A stretch of DNA of 39,639 nucleotides, taken from positions 1 to 39,639 of the forward strand of contig CACYRP010000032.1 in assembly GCA_902776765.1 (NCBI GenBank), given 5' to 3'. Source of the DNA: Fibrobacter succinogenes (lineage in GTDB: Bacteria; Fibrobacterota; Fibrobacteria; Fibrobacterales; Fibrobacteraceae). The first letter of the stretch is position 1. Each line of letters opens with the position of its first letter. Below, piece by piece: positions 24,014-32,900 of the stretch. Below the pieces are notes generated by a model that was not told where the DNA came from, did no database searches, and saw only the letters and a list, made by a program, of their open reading frames with translations. The translations under genes were made by a program, and so were the position numbers.

Positions 24014-24556
24014 ATGTCTGCGTTTAAGCCATTATTCGGAAAAGAAGTCCTGATTAACGCAGCTTTGTGGGTCGCCACGAAGCTACCCGAGGATCAGTGC
24101 CGTTTGCACAAAATTTTCAAGATTTTGTGGTTTGCGGACTTATACCACCTCAAAAAATATGGTAGGACCGTCACTGGAGACACATACATCGCCATGAACA
24201 ATGGCCCCGTGCCATCAATCTTGTACGACGAGATGAAACAGAATCCAGCAGAGGGTGATGTTTTTCATCGTTTCGATCGAGGAAACGAGAAGGGTTTCGT
24301 TGAGCCGTTGAAGGATGTTAATGCGGACTATCTTTCGGAATCCGATGTTGAAGCGTTGACATACTCGTTGAATTTGTACAAGGACAAGACCTTCGACGAA
24401 CTTACGCAGCTGTCCCACAAGCAAGCCTGGAATTCAGCCAGGAATGCAGGCATGAACACGTCCATTCGGATAGACGAAATTCTAGACGAAATTGGAGCAG
24501 ACAGCGAACTTCGCAAATACGTAAAAGACGATATTCTTTTCAGGCAGGCGCTTTAA
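24014..24556 (+). CDS. Panacea-domain (SocA-like, DUF4065) antitoxin
   Basis: 180-residue protein with the Panacea/DUF4065 pattern: an N-terminal KLHKIFKILWFADLYHL-like helix (here CRLHKIFKILWFADLYHLKK), then GRTVTGDTYIAMNNGPVPSILYDEM, and the C-terminal LSHKQAWNSAR. This domain is found in SocA and in a large set of antitoxins that neutralise very different toxins. The start at MSAFKP is chosen because AAGG sits seven bases upstream; longer forms would begin in the untranslated leader. The downstream gene starts two bases after the stop, a typical antitoxin-toxin layout. GC content is closer to the housekeeping genes than that of the NTPase gene. Confidence 0.85.
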   Translation: MSAFKPLFGKEVLINAALWVATKLPEDQCRLHKIFKILWFADLYHLKKYGRTVTGDTYIAMNNGPVPSILYDEMKQNPAEGDVFHRFDRGNEKGFVEPLKDVNADYLSESDVEALTYSLNLYKDKTFDELTQLSHKQAWNSARNAGMNTSIRIDEILDEIGADSELRKYVKDDILFRQAL

Positions 24557-24558
24557 TT

Positions 24559-24966
24559 ATGGACTTGCCTAAGGAATTAACGGGACGCTTGTATTCTGAG
24601 CGCGGTGCGGTGGTACATTCGGAAGTCTATTCCGTCATAAAAACGGACCATGGCAAGTATTTATTGGTTGTCAAGAAAACAGAGTCATTAGTGGTATGCT
24701 GTTCTATAAATTCAGAACGATTCCGTTTCAAGCCTGAAGAATCACAACCAAAGATTTTGAAACGCGAGAACGATTTTCTTCATCACGATTCCTTTGTGGA
24801 TTGTGCACAGATTTTTCCGATTGACTTGAAAGTATTCTTGAACAATATGAATAAAGGTGTTTTTATACCTGTTGGTCACCTGAATAAAATCTCGATGGCG
24901 TTCGTCCTGCATGCGGGACAGACATGCCCGATGTTGAATAAGATCGAGCAAGGCTACTTTAAGTAG
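24559..24966 (+). CDS. Candidate toxin partner of the Panacea antitoxin
   Basis: 135-residue protein translated right after the antitoxin (two-base gap). No domain is securely recognised. The alternation of short strands (KYLLVVKK, SLVVCCSI) and the segment HDSFVDCAQIF are faintly like MazF/PemK SH3-barrel RNases, but the similarity is too weak to call. The toxin role is inferred from Panacea operon architecture, in which the partner is normally the toxin. No membrane segment or signal peptide. The gene runs convergent to the next gene, 36 bases away. Confidence 0.6.
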   Translation: MDLPKELTGRLYSERGAVVHSEVYSVIKTDHGKYLLVVKKTESLVVCCSINSERFRFKPEESQPKILKRENDFLHHDSFVDCAQIFPIDLKVFLNNMNKGVFIPVGHLNKISMAFVLHAGQTCPMLNKIEQGYFK

Positions 24967-25002
24967 TAGGAATTTCCGCATTTACAAAGCCTAAAAATTT
25001 AA

Positions 25003-25398
25003 TCAAGAAACAATAATTCTTTCCCGAAAAAGCCCAAAGAAATGTTTTCCAAAAACGATGTAATAACTCGTATAATTATAGCCATTCAAAAAATCAACAT
25101 ATTTACTCTTTTCATACTTCACGACTCCGATTACGCTTTTGATGCCGTGAAATTCGGCCATCAAACGAACGGTATCCTTATCAAGAACTTTCAATTCATT
25201 TTTCAAGAAATAACGGTCCTTTTCCGTAAAGCAATAATCAAAGCAGTCGGTTTCAATCTCAACAAAAGACGTGTTCATTGCAAACGATTCTTTCATCGGT
25301 GATTCATCGTGCATCACATAAAAAATAAACACCAAACACACTAGCAAAAAGCTAGCGATAAAAGCAAATGCGATTTTAATTTTTCTTTTAACGCTCAT
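25003..25398 (-). CDS. Small single-span membrane protein, gene 4 of an unknown cassette
   Basis: 131 residues. A basic start MSVKRKIK is followed by one hydrophobic segment (AFAFIASFLLVCLVFIFYVM, about residues 10-29), then a hydrophilic domain of about 100 residues, probably outside the cytoplasm. The ATG at 25398 lies two bases after the stop of the preceding gene, so translation is probably coupled. No known domain. Last gene of a minus-strand four-gene unit. Confidence 0.6.
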   Translation of the reverse strand: MSVKRKIKIAFAFIASFLLVCLVFIFYVMHDESPMKESFAMNTSFVEIETDCFDYCFTEKDRYFLKNELKVLDKDTVRLMAEFHGIKSVIGVVKYEKSKYVDFLNGYNYTSYYIVFGKHFFGLFRERIIVS

Positions 25399-25400
25399 CT

Positions 25401-26072
25401 TCAATAGCAATCCGACAAATCAATATTATTTTGCACATCATCCCAAAATTTGGAACTTAAGCCATTTTTATCCGCCGATTTTGTAGAAGAAATTTTAGAG
25501 TTGCCTGTTTCTGATGATTTCTTCTTTTGGGCTTTTTCCTTTTTTATTTTTTCTACACACTTTTGCGGGTTCTCGACTTCGCGCAAGTCATGCCAATTGG
25601 TACAGGCGTAACTCACAGAAACGTAGCTGCCATTTTTCTTTTCTAAAATCGGAACTAGGAACCGCACCGACTTCATTTTTTCGGCATAGAGGAATTTTTT
25701 TGAGAAGAGGTCGCCCGTCCCCCACAACTCCGAAACTGTCACAGAATCAACTTTACCCTTCAAGGATTTTATCGGGACGACATCAGCTGAATCCAGCGTT
25801 TTTGTTTCGCCCGGATCTTCGTACGAGATATGGAACGTGCGGATTGCATCTTTAGATTTCAATTGGACTACGCCATCGTAATCAACGGATTTCTGTATCG
25901 GATACAGCACATTCACATCGCTAGTGATTACGTTATCGTTAAAAGAAAAATTGAAACGTTCCGGGACATTTTTTTGATTAAAAGTAATATCCACATTAAG
26001 CAATTCAAGGCAAACGTATTCACGCGCCTGCACGCAGGCAACGCAAAGGAGAAGACAAAGTAAAGGTTTCAT
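25401..26072 (-). CDS. Exported protein with a lysine-rich C-terminal region, gene 3 of an unknown cassette
   Basis: 223 residues. The signal peptide MKPLLCLLLCVACVQA is followed by a beta-rich domain of about 150 residues, then a lysine/serine-rich segment (KKEKAQKKKSSE) and a short tail ending IDLSDCY. The ATG lies two bases after the stop of gene 2. No lipobox match is convincing, although cysteines occur in the signal region. Function unknown; context suggests it works at the envelope with its three neighbours. Confidence 0.6.
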   Translation of the reverse strand: MKPLLCLLLCVACVQAREYVCLELLNVDITFNQKNVPERFNFSFNDNVITSDVNVLYPIQKSVDYDGVVQLKSKDAIRTFHISYEDPGETKTLDSADVVPIKSLKGKVDSVTVSELWGTGDLFSKKFLYAEKMKSVRFLVPILEKKNGSYVSVSYACTNWHDLREVENPQKCVEKIKKEKAQKKKSSETGNSKISSTKSADKNGLSSKFWDDVQNNIDLSDCY

Positions 26073-26074
26073 AA

Positions 26075-26401
26075 TCAATGATAATAAGTTTGAATAAACC
26101 GACCTAAAAAATATGTAAAAATTCTAAGCACAAATGCAACCCAGAAACATAAAAACCATACGCGATTTTTCACCCATGAAAATTGAACATTCAAAAAATC
26201 AAGGAACAAAAGTATTGATGCTGGTAGAATTAAAATACCAGACAAGGCCCAAAATGTGCTAAAATCACCTTCTAAGCCATAATGAACCAAAGTCATTACA
26301 TTTGATAAACCGAATAAAAAAAGCAAAATCGAAGCAACCAGTGAAAGTAAACGATTAACCCAAGAGAGTTCACCTATATTTACAGACATCCAATTTTTCA
26401 T
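26075..26401 (-). CDS. Multi-span membrane protein, gene 2 of an unknown cassette
   Basis: 108 residues with about three hydrophobic segments: LLSLVASILLFLFGLSNV, FWALSGILILPASILLFLDF and VWFLCFWVAFVLRIFTYFLG. The ATG shares its A with the TGA stop of gene 1 (TGATG), so translation is probably coupled. No known family. Confidence 0.6.
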   Translation of the reverse strand: MKNWMSVNIGELSWVNRLLSLVASILLFLFGLSNVMTLVHYGLEGDFSTFWALSGILILPASILLFLDFLNVQFSWVKNRVWFLCFWVAFVLRIFTYFLGRFIQTYYH

Positions 26402-26943
26402 CAGTAACAAGCCCCTTCATTTACACGTACACCTTTCGTATCTCTCAAAAATTTAAATTGTATCTTTTTTGAAAATGGATTTTTTTCAACCTTAAAACCA
26501 CCTACCGGTTCTTTTTCATAATAAATAGTGACTACATCTAAAGATTCTTCAATGACAAAATGAACATCTTCTGGAACAACATCTAGCCCGTAAGTTAAAG
26601 GACACTTATAAGTAAAAAACTTGCTTTTTTCGCCAGATTTATTCACATACATAATATCATATACACGATATAATCCGTAAAAACCATTGATAAACACTTG
26701 CCAAAAAGGAACAATTAAAGGCTCTTCAAATTTATAAAGTTTATAATCTTCAATTTGGCACACATTCCCTGTTTTATAATTAGATTTTGTTTGTGAAAGT
26801 TCTCGTTCATTGTAAAAAGAGGAAAAATCTCGTGGATAAAAAGCAAACATAAGAAGCATAACAAATCCGTAGAAGCCAATAATAAAGACTTTAGCCTCTC
26901 TTTCATTCTTTTTTATCCACTCTACAATTGACTGCTTGTCCAT
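26401..26943 (-). CDS. Single-span membrane protein, gene 1 of an unknown cassette
   Basis: 180 residues. A cytoplasmic basic N-terminus (WIKKNEREAK) is followed by one membrane segment (VFIIGFYGFVMLLMFAFY, about residues 19-36) and a hydrophilic domain with several aromatic residues, ending EGACY. AT-rich coding DNA. A TATATTGAG box about 30 bases upstream may be its promoter. It starts the four-gene cassette. No recognised domain. Confidence 0.6.
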   Translation of the reverse strand: MDKQSIVEWIKKNEREAKVFIIGFYGFVMLLMFAFYPRDFSSFYNERELSQTKSNYKTGNVCQIEDYKLYKFEEPLIVPFWQVFINGFYGLYRVYDIMYVNKSGEKSKFFTYKCPLTYGLDVVPEDVHFVIEESLDVVTIYYEKEPVGGFKVEKNPFSKKIQFKFLRDTKGVRVNEGACY

Positions 26944-26977
26944 TCACAATTCTCATTCATATATAAACTCAATATAC

Positions 26978-27007
26978 AAAAAACGACAACTTCGTTAAAA
27001 GTTGCCG
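26978..27007 (-). terminator. Terminator for minus-strand transcripts from prfC
   Basis: Minus-strand stem CGGCAACTT/AAGTTGTCG (one G-U pair), loop TTAACG, followed by six T. It lies downstream of prfC beyond the repeats and directly upstream of the four-gene cassette. Confidence 0.6.
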
Positions 27008-27013
27008 TTAAAA

Positions 27014-27274
27014 AAGTCACTGGATTCTATCGGCCCGTTGGGCCTCCAGAATGACACAATACAGGGCAACGCCCTCCGTTCTCTCGTCATTGGACAACCT
27101 CTTCGCTCTTGTCCCAAAAGCAGCCTTCAGCAAAAGATTCCCGCTGGAGTTGACCCCGGTCTATGTGCAGGGGCGGGAATGACAATAATGCACGTCATTA
27201 AGATTTAACAGGATCCTTCGACTTGGAATGTATGGATTCCCTCCCTTCGGTCGAGAATGACTGCTCAGGATGAC
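27014..27274. repeat. Cluster of degenerate palindromic intergenic repeats downstream of prfC
   Basis: At least three units: ATTCTATCGGCCC...GGGCCTCCAGAATGAC at the left, TTCCCGC...GCGGGAATGAC in the middle and GGATCCTTCGACT...CTCAGGATGAC at the right (27209-27274). They contain no plausible coding sequence and fill the prfC-cassette gap. Confidence 0.6.
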
Positions 27275-27283
27275 GAGACGCAC

Positions 27284-28849
27284 TCACCCTTGCGAGGTTT
27301 CGGCGAAGCTCAATCGTTCGTAGTTCTTGAGCGCGAGGTTCAGGCGGTATTCGTTCGGGAAAAGGCACACGAGATTGCGTTCCTTGTCCATCATGCAGTC
27401 GCCGGCGTATTCTTCGGCAAATTTGCCCACGTCAGCTTCGGGGCCTTTCACCCAGCGGATGCAATGAGCAGGCACGCGGTCGAGCTGCACATCGGCGCCG
27501 TATTCGCTCTGCAAACGGAACTTGAGCACGTCGAACTGGAGTTCACCCACGACGCCCACGACAGGCACGGCAGACTTGAGCGGTTCATAAAGCTGCGTTG
27601 CACCTTCTTCCGAAAGTTCGGCAAGGCCCTTCGCCATCTGCTTGGATTTGAGCGGGTTCAAAAGCGTCACGCGGGCAAAATGTTCCGGCGCAAAGTCCGG
27701 GATGCCCGTAAAGTTCATCTTTTCGCCATCCGTGAGCGTATCGCCAATGCGGAAAAGTCCCGGGTCGTTAATACCCACGATATCGCCCGCCCAGGCGTGG
27801 TCAATCACTTCCTTATCCTTGGCGAGGAATGCCGTCGGAGCAGCCAAGCGGATGTCACGGCCCGTACGCACATGGAACACCTTTTCGCCACGGGTAAAGC
27901 TTCCCGAGCAAATGCGGAGGAAAGCAGTGCGGTCGCGATGCTTGGGGTCCATGTTGGCCTGAATCTTAAACACAAACGCACTGAAAGCGTCTTCGTCCGG
28001 CTTGACCGGGCGCTTGTCGGTGTCGCGGATCATCGGCGGCGGAGCGAGTTTTGCAAAAGCGTTCAGAAGCTGGCGCACACCGAAGTTGTTCACGGCAGAA
28101 CCGAAGAACACCGGGCACATTTCACCCTTGAGGAACTTTTCATGGTCAAACGGATCCATACCGCCCGTGACCATTTCGTATTCTTCCTTGAACTGATTCA
28201 CCCAGTTCTCACCGCAGAGTTCAACCAAGCGCGGATCGTCCGGGCCTTCCATCTGGATAATCTCTTGCTTGCCATCATCCGGGTTGAACGTGTGGAACGT
28301 ATTTTCGGCGATGGAATAAACACCCTTGAAAAGCTTACCGACGCCAATCGGGAGCGTAAACGGAGCGGTCTTAATCTGCAAAACGCTTTCAATCTGATCG
28401 AGCAAGTCGAGCACGTGGCGACCATCCAAGTCCATCTTGTTGATGAACGTGATAATCGGCGTATGACGCATGCGGCAAACATTCATCAAGCGAATCGTCT
28501 GCTTTTCAACACCGTTCACGCTATCAATAAGCACCAAAGCAGCGTCCACGGCAGTCAGCGCACGGTACGTGTCTTCGCAGAAGTCCTGATGCCCCGGGGT
28601 ATCGACGAGGTTGAACATGCAACCTTCAAACGGGAAGTTCAACACGGAACTCGAAACAGAAATACCACGCTGCTGTTCAATCTTCATCCAGTCACTAACA
28701 GTGTAGCTCTTGTTGGCCTTCGCGCGCACATGACCAGCCTCGCGAATCACATTCCCATACCACAGGAATTTTTCGGTGATGGTGGTTTTACCGGCGTCAG
28801 GGTGGCTGACGATGGCGAAAGTGCGGCGTTTTTCAATTTCTGGATTCAT
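27284..28849 (-). CDS. prfC: Peptide chain release factor 3
   Basis: 521-residue translational GTPase that recycles RF1/RF2 from the ribosome. G-domain motifs are clear: G1 SHPDAGKTT (15-23), switch I region around EQQRGISVSSS, G3 DTPGHQDF and G4 NKMD. The RF3-specific domains follow, with FFGSAVNNFGV and LDRVPAHCIRW near the C-terminus. Length fits the family. It is a single-gene unit with a TATATTTG box upstream and a repeat cluster plus terminator downstream. Confidence 0.95.
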   Translation of the reverse strand: MNPEIEKRRTFAIVSHPDAGKTTITEKFLWYGNVIREAGHVRAKANKSYTVSDWMKIEQQRGISVSSSVLNFPFEGCMFNLVDTPGHQDFCEDTYRALTAVDAALVLIDSVNGVEKQTIRLMNVCRMRHTPIITFINKMDLDGRHVLDLLDQIESVLQIKTAPFTLPIGVGKLFKGVYSIAENTFHTFNPDDGKQEIIQMEGPDDPRLVELCGENWVNQFKEEYEMVTGGMDPFDHEKFLKGEMCPVFFGSAVNNFGVRQLLNAFAKLAPPPMIRDTDKRPVKPDEDAFSAFVFKIQANMDPKHRDRTAFLRICSGSFTRGEKVFHVRTGRDIRLAAPTAFLAKDKEVIDHAWAGDIVGINDPGLFRIGDTLTDGEKMNFTGIPDFAPEHFARVTLLNPLKSKQMAKGLAELSEEGATQLYEPLKSAVPVVGVVGELQFDVLKFRLQSEYGADVQLDRVPAHCIRWVKGPEADVGKFAEEYAGDCMMDKERNLVCLFPNEYRLNLALKNYERLSFAETSQG

Positions 28850-28921
28850 AGATAGGTTACAGGCTATAGGTAATAGGTATTAGGTCGTTCGCCTTCGGCG
28901 CTCTCTGAGGTATGAGCAGTG

Positions 28922-28959
28922 TGTCATCCTGAGCGAAACGCAGTGAAGTCGAAGGATCC
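28922..28959. repeat. GTCATCCTGAG...GGATCC dispersed repeat
   Basis: GTCATCCTGAGCGAAACGCA with a TCGAAGGATCC end, between prfC and the glycosylase gene. Preceded (28857-28895) by TAGGTAATAGGTATTAGG-type short repeats. Same family as the copies at 27209-27274 and 29641-29671. Confidence 0.65.
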
Positions 28960-28983
28960 ATAAGAATGTTAATTTTACGCGGG

Positions 28984-28991
28984 CAAATATA
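28984..28991 (-). promoter_or_regulatory. TATATTTG box upstream of prfC
   Basis: Minus-strand TATATTTG, 135 bases before the prfC start. The intervening dispersed repeat (28922-28959) would be in its 5' leader if the box is used. Confidence 0.35.
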
Positions 28992-29035
28992 GTAACTTTA
29001 GGGGGCTACTTCAATATTTCTAATTTTCTTGCGGC

Positions 29036-29563
29036 ATGGTCACAAAGAAAAAGCAATCCAAAGCATCAAAGAACACGCGGACGTTCGTCACGCATGAGTT
29101 CCCTGCGCTATTCGATGAAAAATCGGAAGTTCTTTTGCTCGGATCCATTCCCTCGCCAAAATCGCGGGAACAGGGATTCTATTACGGTCACCCGCAAAAC
29201 CGGTTCTGGAAAGTTCTCGCAAGCGTCCTAAGCGAGCCGCGTCCCGCGACCATCGACGAAAAACGCGCCATGCTTTTAAAGCACCATATCGCCCTTTGGG
29301 ACGTTCTCGACAGTTGCACAATCATCGGCGCAAGCGACACGAGCATCGAAGATGTGGTCCCCAACGACATCGCCTCACTCCTCGCGAAAACGAGAATCAA
29401 GCGCATTTTTTGCACAGGCGCCACCGCCCACAAGCTTTACGAAAAATATTGCGAAAAGGCGGCAGGCATCAAGGCCGTCAAACTCCCCTCCACCTCCCCC
29501 GCTAATTGCGCCGTGAAATTCGAGAAGTTGGTGGAAGCGTATAAGGTAATTCTTTCCGCTTAA
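29036..29563 (+). CDS. DNA glycosylase of the mismatch/deoxyinosine type (uracil-DNA glycosylase superfamily)
   Basis: 175-residue base-excision-repair enzyme candidate. The segment LLLGSIPSPKSREQGFYYGH followed by PQNRFW matches the pattern of deoxyinosine/hypoxanthine-DNA glycosylases (TIGR04274) of the uracil-DNA glycosylase superfamily, and LPSTSPAN is the usual second active-site stretch. The N-terminus has a lysine-rich extension (MVTKKKQSKASK) before the core. The ATG lacks a strong ribosome site, and an internal start cannot be excluded. It stands alone among repeats. MUG-type glycosylases are close relatives, so the exact substrate is inferred. Confidence 0.82.
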   Translation: MVTKKKQSKASKNTRTFVTHEFPALFDEKSEVLLLGSIPSPKSREQGFYYGHPQNRFWKVLASVLSEPRPATIDEKRAMLLKHHIALWDVLDSCTIIGASDTSIEDVVPNDIASLLAKTRIKRIFCTGATAHKLYEKYCEKAAGIKAVKLPSTSPANCAVKFEKLVEAYKVILSA

Positions 29564-29577
29564 TACGAGAAAGGAGA

Positions 29578-29822
29578 TGCCGGAACACCGTCCGGCATGA
29601 CAAACGCACAACAAGTCGGGGGTGACACGGCAACACGTGTTGTCATCCTGAGGCCGTAGGCTGAAGGATCCAGTTAATTCTGGCCAAGAATCACAGGATG
29701 TTTAACTTCGTTCAACATGACGTAACACAATCGTAATAGGCTCCCCCGGCAAATTGGCCGGGGTGACAATCACACAAATGTCACTGGATACTTCGAGGCT
29801 ATTCGCCTCTCAGTATGACGTA
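29578..29822. repeat. Four different palindromic repeats between the glycosylase and giant-protein genes
   Basis: Four units are visible: TGCCGGA/TCCGGCA (29578-29597), TGTCATCCTGAG...GGATCC (29641-29671), CCCCGGC/GCCGGGG (29743-29763) and TGTCACTGGATAC...CAGTATGACG (about 29776-29820). Most are followed by TGAC-type ends. The 364-base gap holds no recognisable gene. Confidence 0.6.
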
Positions 29823-29871
29823 TGCACAGACAGCATCTCGGCATGACAAGTGCGCACAATTCAAATCCTAC

Positions 29872-29905
29872 AAAAAACACCCCGCGGCATTTCTAATCCG
29901 CGGGG
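29872..29905 (-). terminator. Terminator after the giant modular protein gene
   Basis: Minus-strand stem CCCCGCGG/CCGCGGGG with a 10-base loop, followed by TGTTTTTT-like sequence. 22 bases beyond the stop. Confidence 0.75.
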
Positions 29906-29927
29906 CGTTTTGCATTTCTAAAGAATC

Positions 29928-32900
29928 TTACTTCTTTTTCTTGTTGTTCGAGCTATTGCTGCGGACATCCTTCGGCTTGAACGTCACGTTGATTTCGACG
30001 TTCGTCACCTTGGAGCCCAATCCAGACGGGTCAAATACCTTGTACGTAAATTCATCAATTCCAGAGAAGCCCTTGTTCGGGGTGTACTCGAAGGATCCAT
30101 TCTTTTCGTTCAAGACAATTCGACCATTGCGCGGTTTCATCACCGTCTTCACCGCTTCAAGCTTGTCGCCATCCGGATCCTTAGCGGCAGACATAAGGCC
30201 TGTCGATGCCGGAACCTTGAGCACTTCGCCTTCGCGAGTCTGGTAAGAAAGCGGTTTGGTTTCAGGCGGGTTATTCACGGCGATTACCGTAAACGTTGCC
30301 GTCTTGTGAGCTGTACCACCATCCGGGTCCGTCACCGTGAACGTAATGCGTTCCGGCTTGCCCTTCCAATGAGAGTACGGCTGGGCCACAATTACAGTCT
30401 TCTTAGACTGGTTGTAAGTCACTTGCAACTGCTTTTGACCTGTGAATTTCCACTTGAGGTCATCGAAGTTGTGGTCCTTGTCGCGAGCATACTGGTCAAG
30501 CTTAATCGTAGCAATCACGCCTTCATTCTGATTTTCCCTGATGGTAAAGTCAGGAATATCGCGCATGACCGGAGGTGCATTCACATGCTTCACAACAAAC
30601 TTCACAACAGACTTGTCGGAAGCTCCAGCCGGATCAGTAGCCGTAAAGATAATCGTTTCGTCACCGAACCAGTTGTCCCTTCTCGGCTTGATTTCTGCAA
30701 CGCGGGACGCATTGATTCTCACATCGAGATTCTTAGCACCAGAGACCTTCCAGCGAATTTCGTTCTTCTTGTGGTCAGGGTCTGTTACAAAGTCATCGAG
30801 ATTGATGGACTTGAAAGCCTTGCCTTCGAGAGTCGTCTGTCCCGGAATTTCCTTTACAACCGGAACGTCGTTCACAGACTTCACCGTAAAGCGAATTTCC
30901 GTAGAAGCCTTTTCCTTGCTCGGGTCGAACACGTTGACAGTCACCGCTTCAGAACCATTCCAATACTTGTCCGGAATTTCAACCGTGAGAATACCCTTGT
31001 CACTAATATTGAACTTGAGTTCATGCTTTCCGAATGTTGGAGCAGGTTCTTCTTCAACATGCTTCTTTTTCTTCTTGTCTTTTTTCTTGTCCTTCTTGTG
31101 GGACTTTGTCGAAGCAGAAGAAGCAAACGGATTTTCACCATCAATGGACCACTTGAGTTCAGCGAGGGAGTTATCCGGGTCCGTCACAAACTTGGTCAAG
31201 TCAATAGCCGGGAACGTTTTCTTTTCTTCAATGACCTGAGCCGGAATCGGTTTAAACTTCGGCGGATCGTTCACCGGCACCACTTCGAAAGTAGCCTTGG
31301 TTGACTGCTTATCGCCAGCCGGGTCCATCACCGTAAACGTGAGCGTTTCCTTACCGAACCAGTTCGGATTCGGCGTCGTCACGGTTGCACGTCCATTCTT
31401 GATATCCACAGTAAGTTCATTATTTCCGGTCACAGACCACTTGAGTTCATTAGGCTTGTTATCCGGATCCTTAACGATCTGGGTCAAGTCAACCATCGTG
31501 AATCTTTCCTTTTCCTTGATCTTTTGACCATGAATATCTTTCACGATTACCGGCGGATCGTTCACCGGAGTCACATTAAACTCAATCTGCTGAGAAGCTC
31601 TTGCACCTTCCGGGTCCGTCACGTCAAGGCGAATTTTTTCAGAGCCGCTCCAGTACTTGTCCGGAGTCGTAACAACAAGTTGCTTCTTGCTATTAATCGA
31701 AGCCTTGAGCGCACGAGTCGGAGCAATGTCGAACTTGAGGGAGCTCAACGGATGATCCGGGTCAGATACAAACTTCGTCAAGTCGATCGGTTCAAACTGA
31801 TCCTTTTCCTTAATTGTCTGAGCAAGAATCGGTCTAATTGCCGGAGCATCGTTCACAGATTCCACAACAAAATTAACAGTCTTGGAGTCCGTTGCACCAT
31901 CCGGGTCCTTCACGGTGAACACAACATTGCGTTCGCCATGCCAGTACTTATCGGCAACTTCAATATGAGCGAGGCCACCCTTGTAAATAACAACGCTAAA
32001 CGCATCCTTTACAACAGGTTCGTCGTCATCGTCATCATCCTTCTTGCCTTTTTTGCCCTTCTTGCCCTTCTTAGCGTCAGATTCAGGCTTGCTAACCTTG
32101 ACAGACCAAGAAAGCTGATCCAAGGCATTATCCGGGTCGCGTACAAGCTTGCTCAAGTCGATATCCTTGAACTGGCCCTTTTCGCGGATTCTCTGCGGCG
32201 GAATATCTCTCAAGACCGGAGGATCATTCACAGAAGTAATTTCGAACGTGATGGACTGCGAAGTCTTTGCACCATCCGGGTCGCTCACTTCGAGAATCAT
32301 CATTTCAGGAGCACACCAGAAATCCTTGTTGGGAGCAGTAACGGTAAGAACGCGGCTCGGAGAAATTTCGGCCTTGAGTTGCTTTGCACCCGTAATCTTC
32401 CAGCGAAGTTCATTCGGCTTGTTATCCGGGTCCTTCACAAATTCATCGAGCTTAATCTGCTTAAACGTTTCCTTTTCCTTGATCTTCTGGTCAGGAATGC
32501 GCTTTACAAATGCAGGAGGATCGTTCACGCGAGTGACTTCAAAGAGCATCTTGTGGCGGGCATAAGCGCCTTCTGGGTCCGTCACGGAGAACGTCATGTT
32601 TTCCTTGCCGCTCCACTGCTTATCCGGAACAGAAATAATCACAGTGTTATCCTTGCGGATGTCCACCTTGAGGTCTCTATTGCCAGAAACTTCCCACTTG
32701 AGCGAAGAGGCCGGGTGGTCCGGGTCTTCTGCGAGAGTAGAAAGATCGATCGTCTTGAAACGGCCACCTTCGAGAATCGTTTCGCCGGTAGGAGCGTTAG
32801 CAGCAATCACTGGAGCATCGTTCACGGAGCGCACTTCAAAGCGAGCGGTCTTGCTTGCAGAAGCACCTTCCGGGTCCGTAGCCGTAAACGTGATGTTTGC

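Noticed and set aside
27257..28855. 532-codon open frame opposite prfC
   Set aside because: Antisense shadow; prfC GTPase motifs fix the coding strand.
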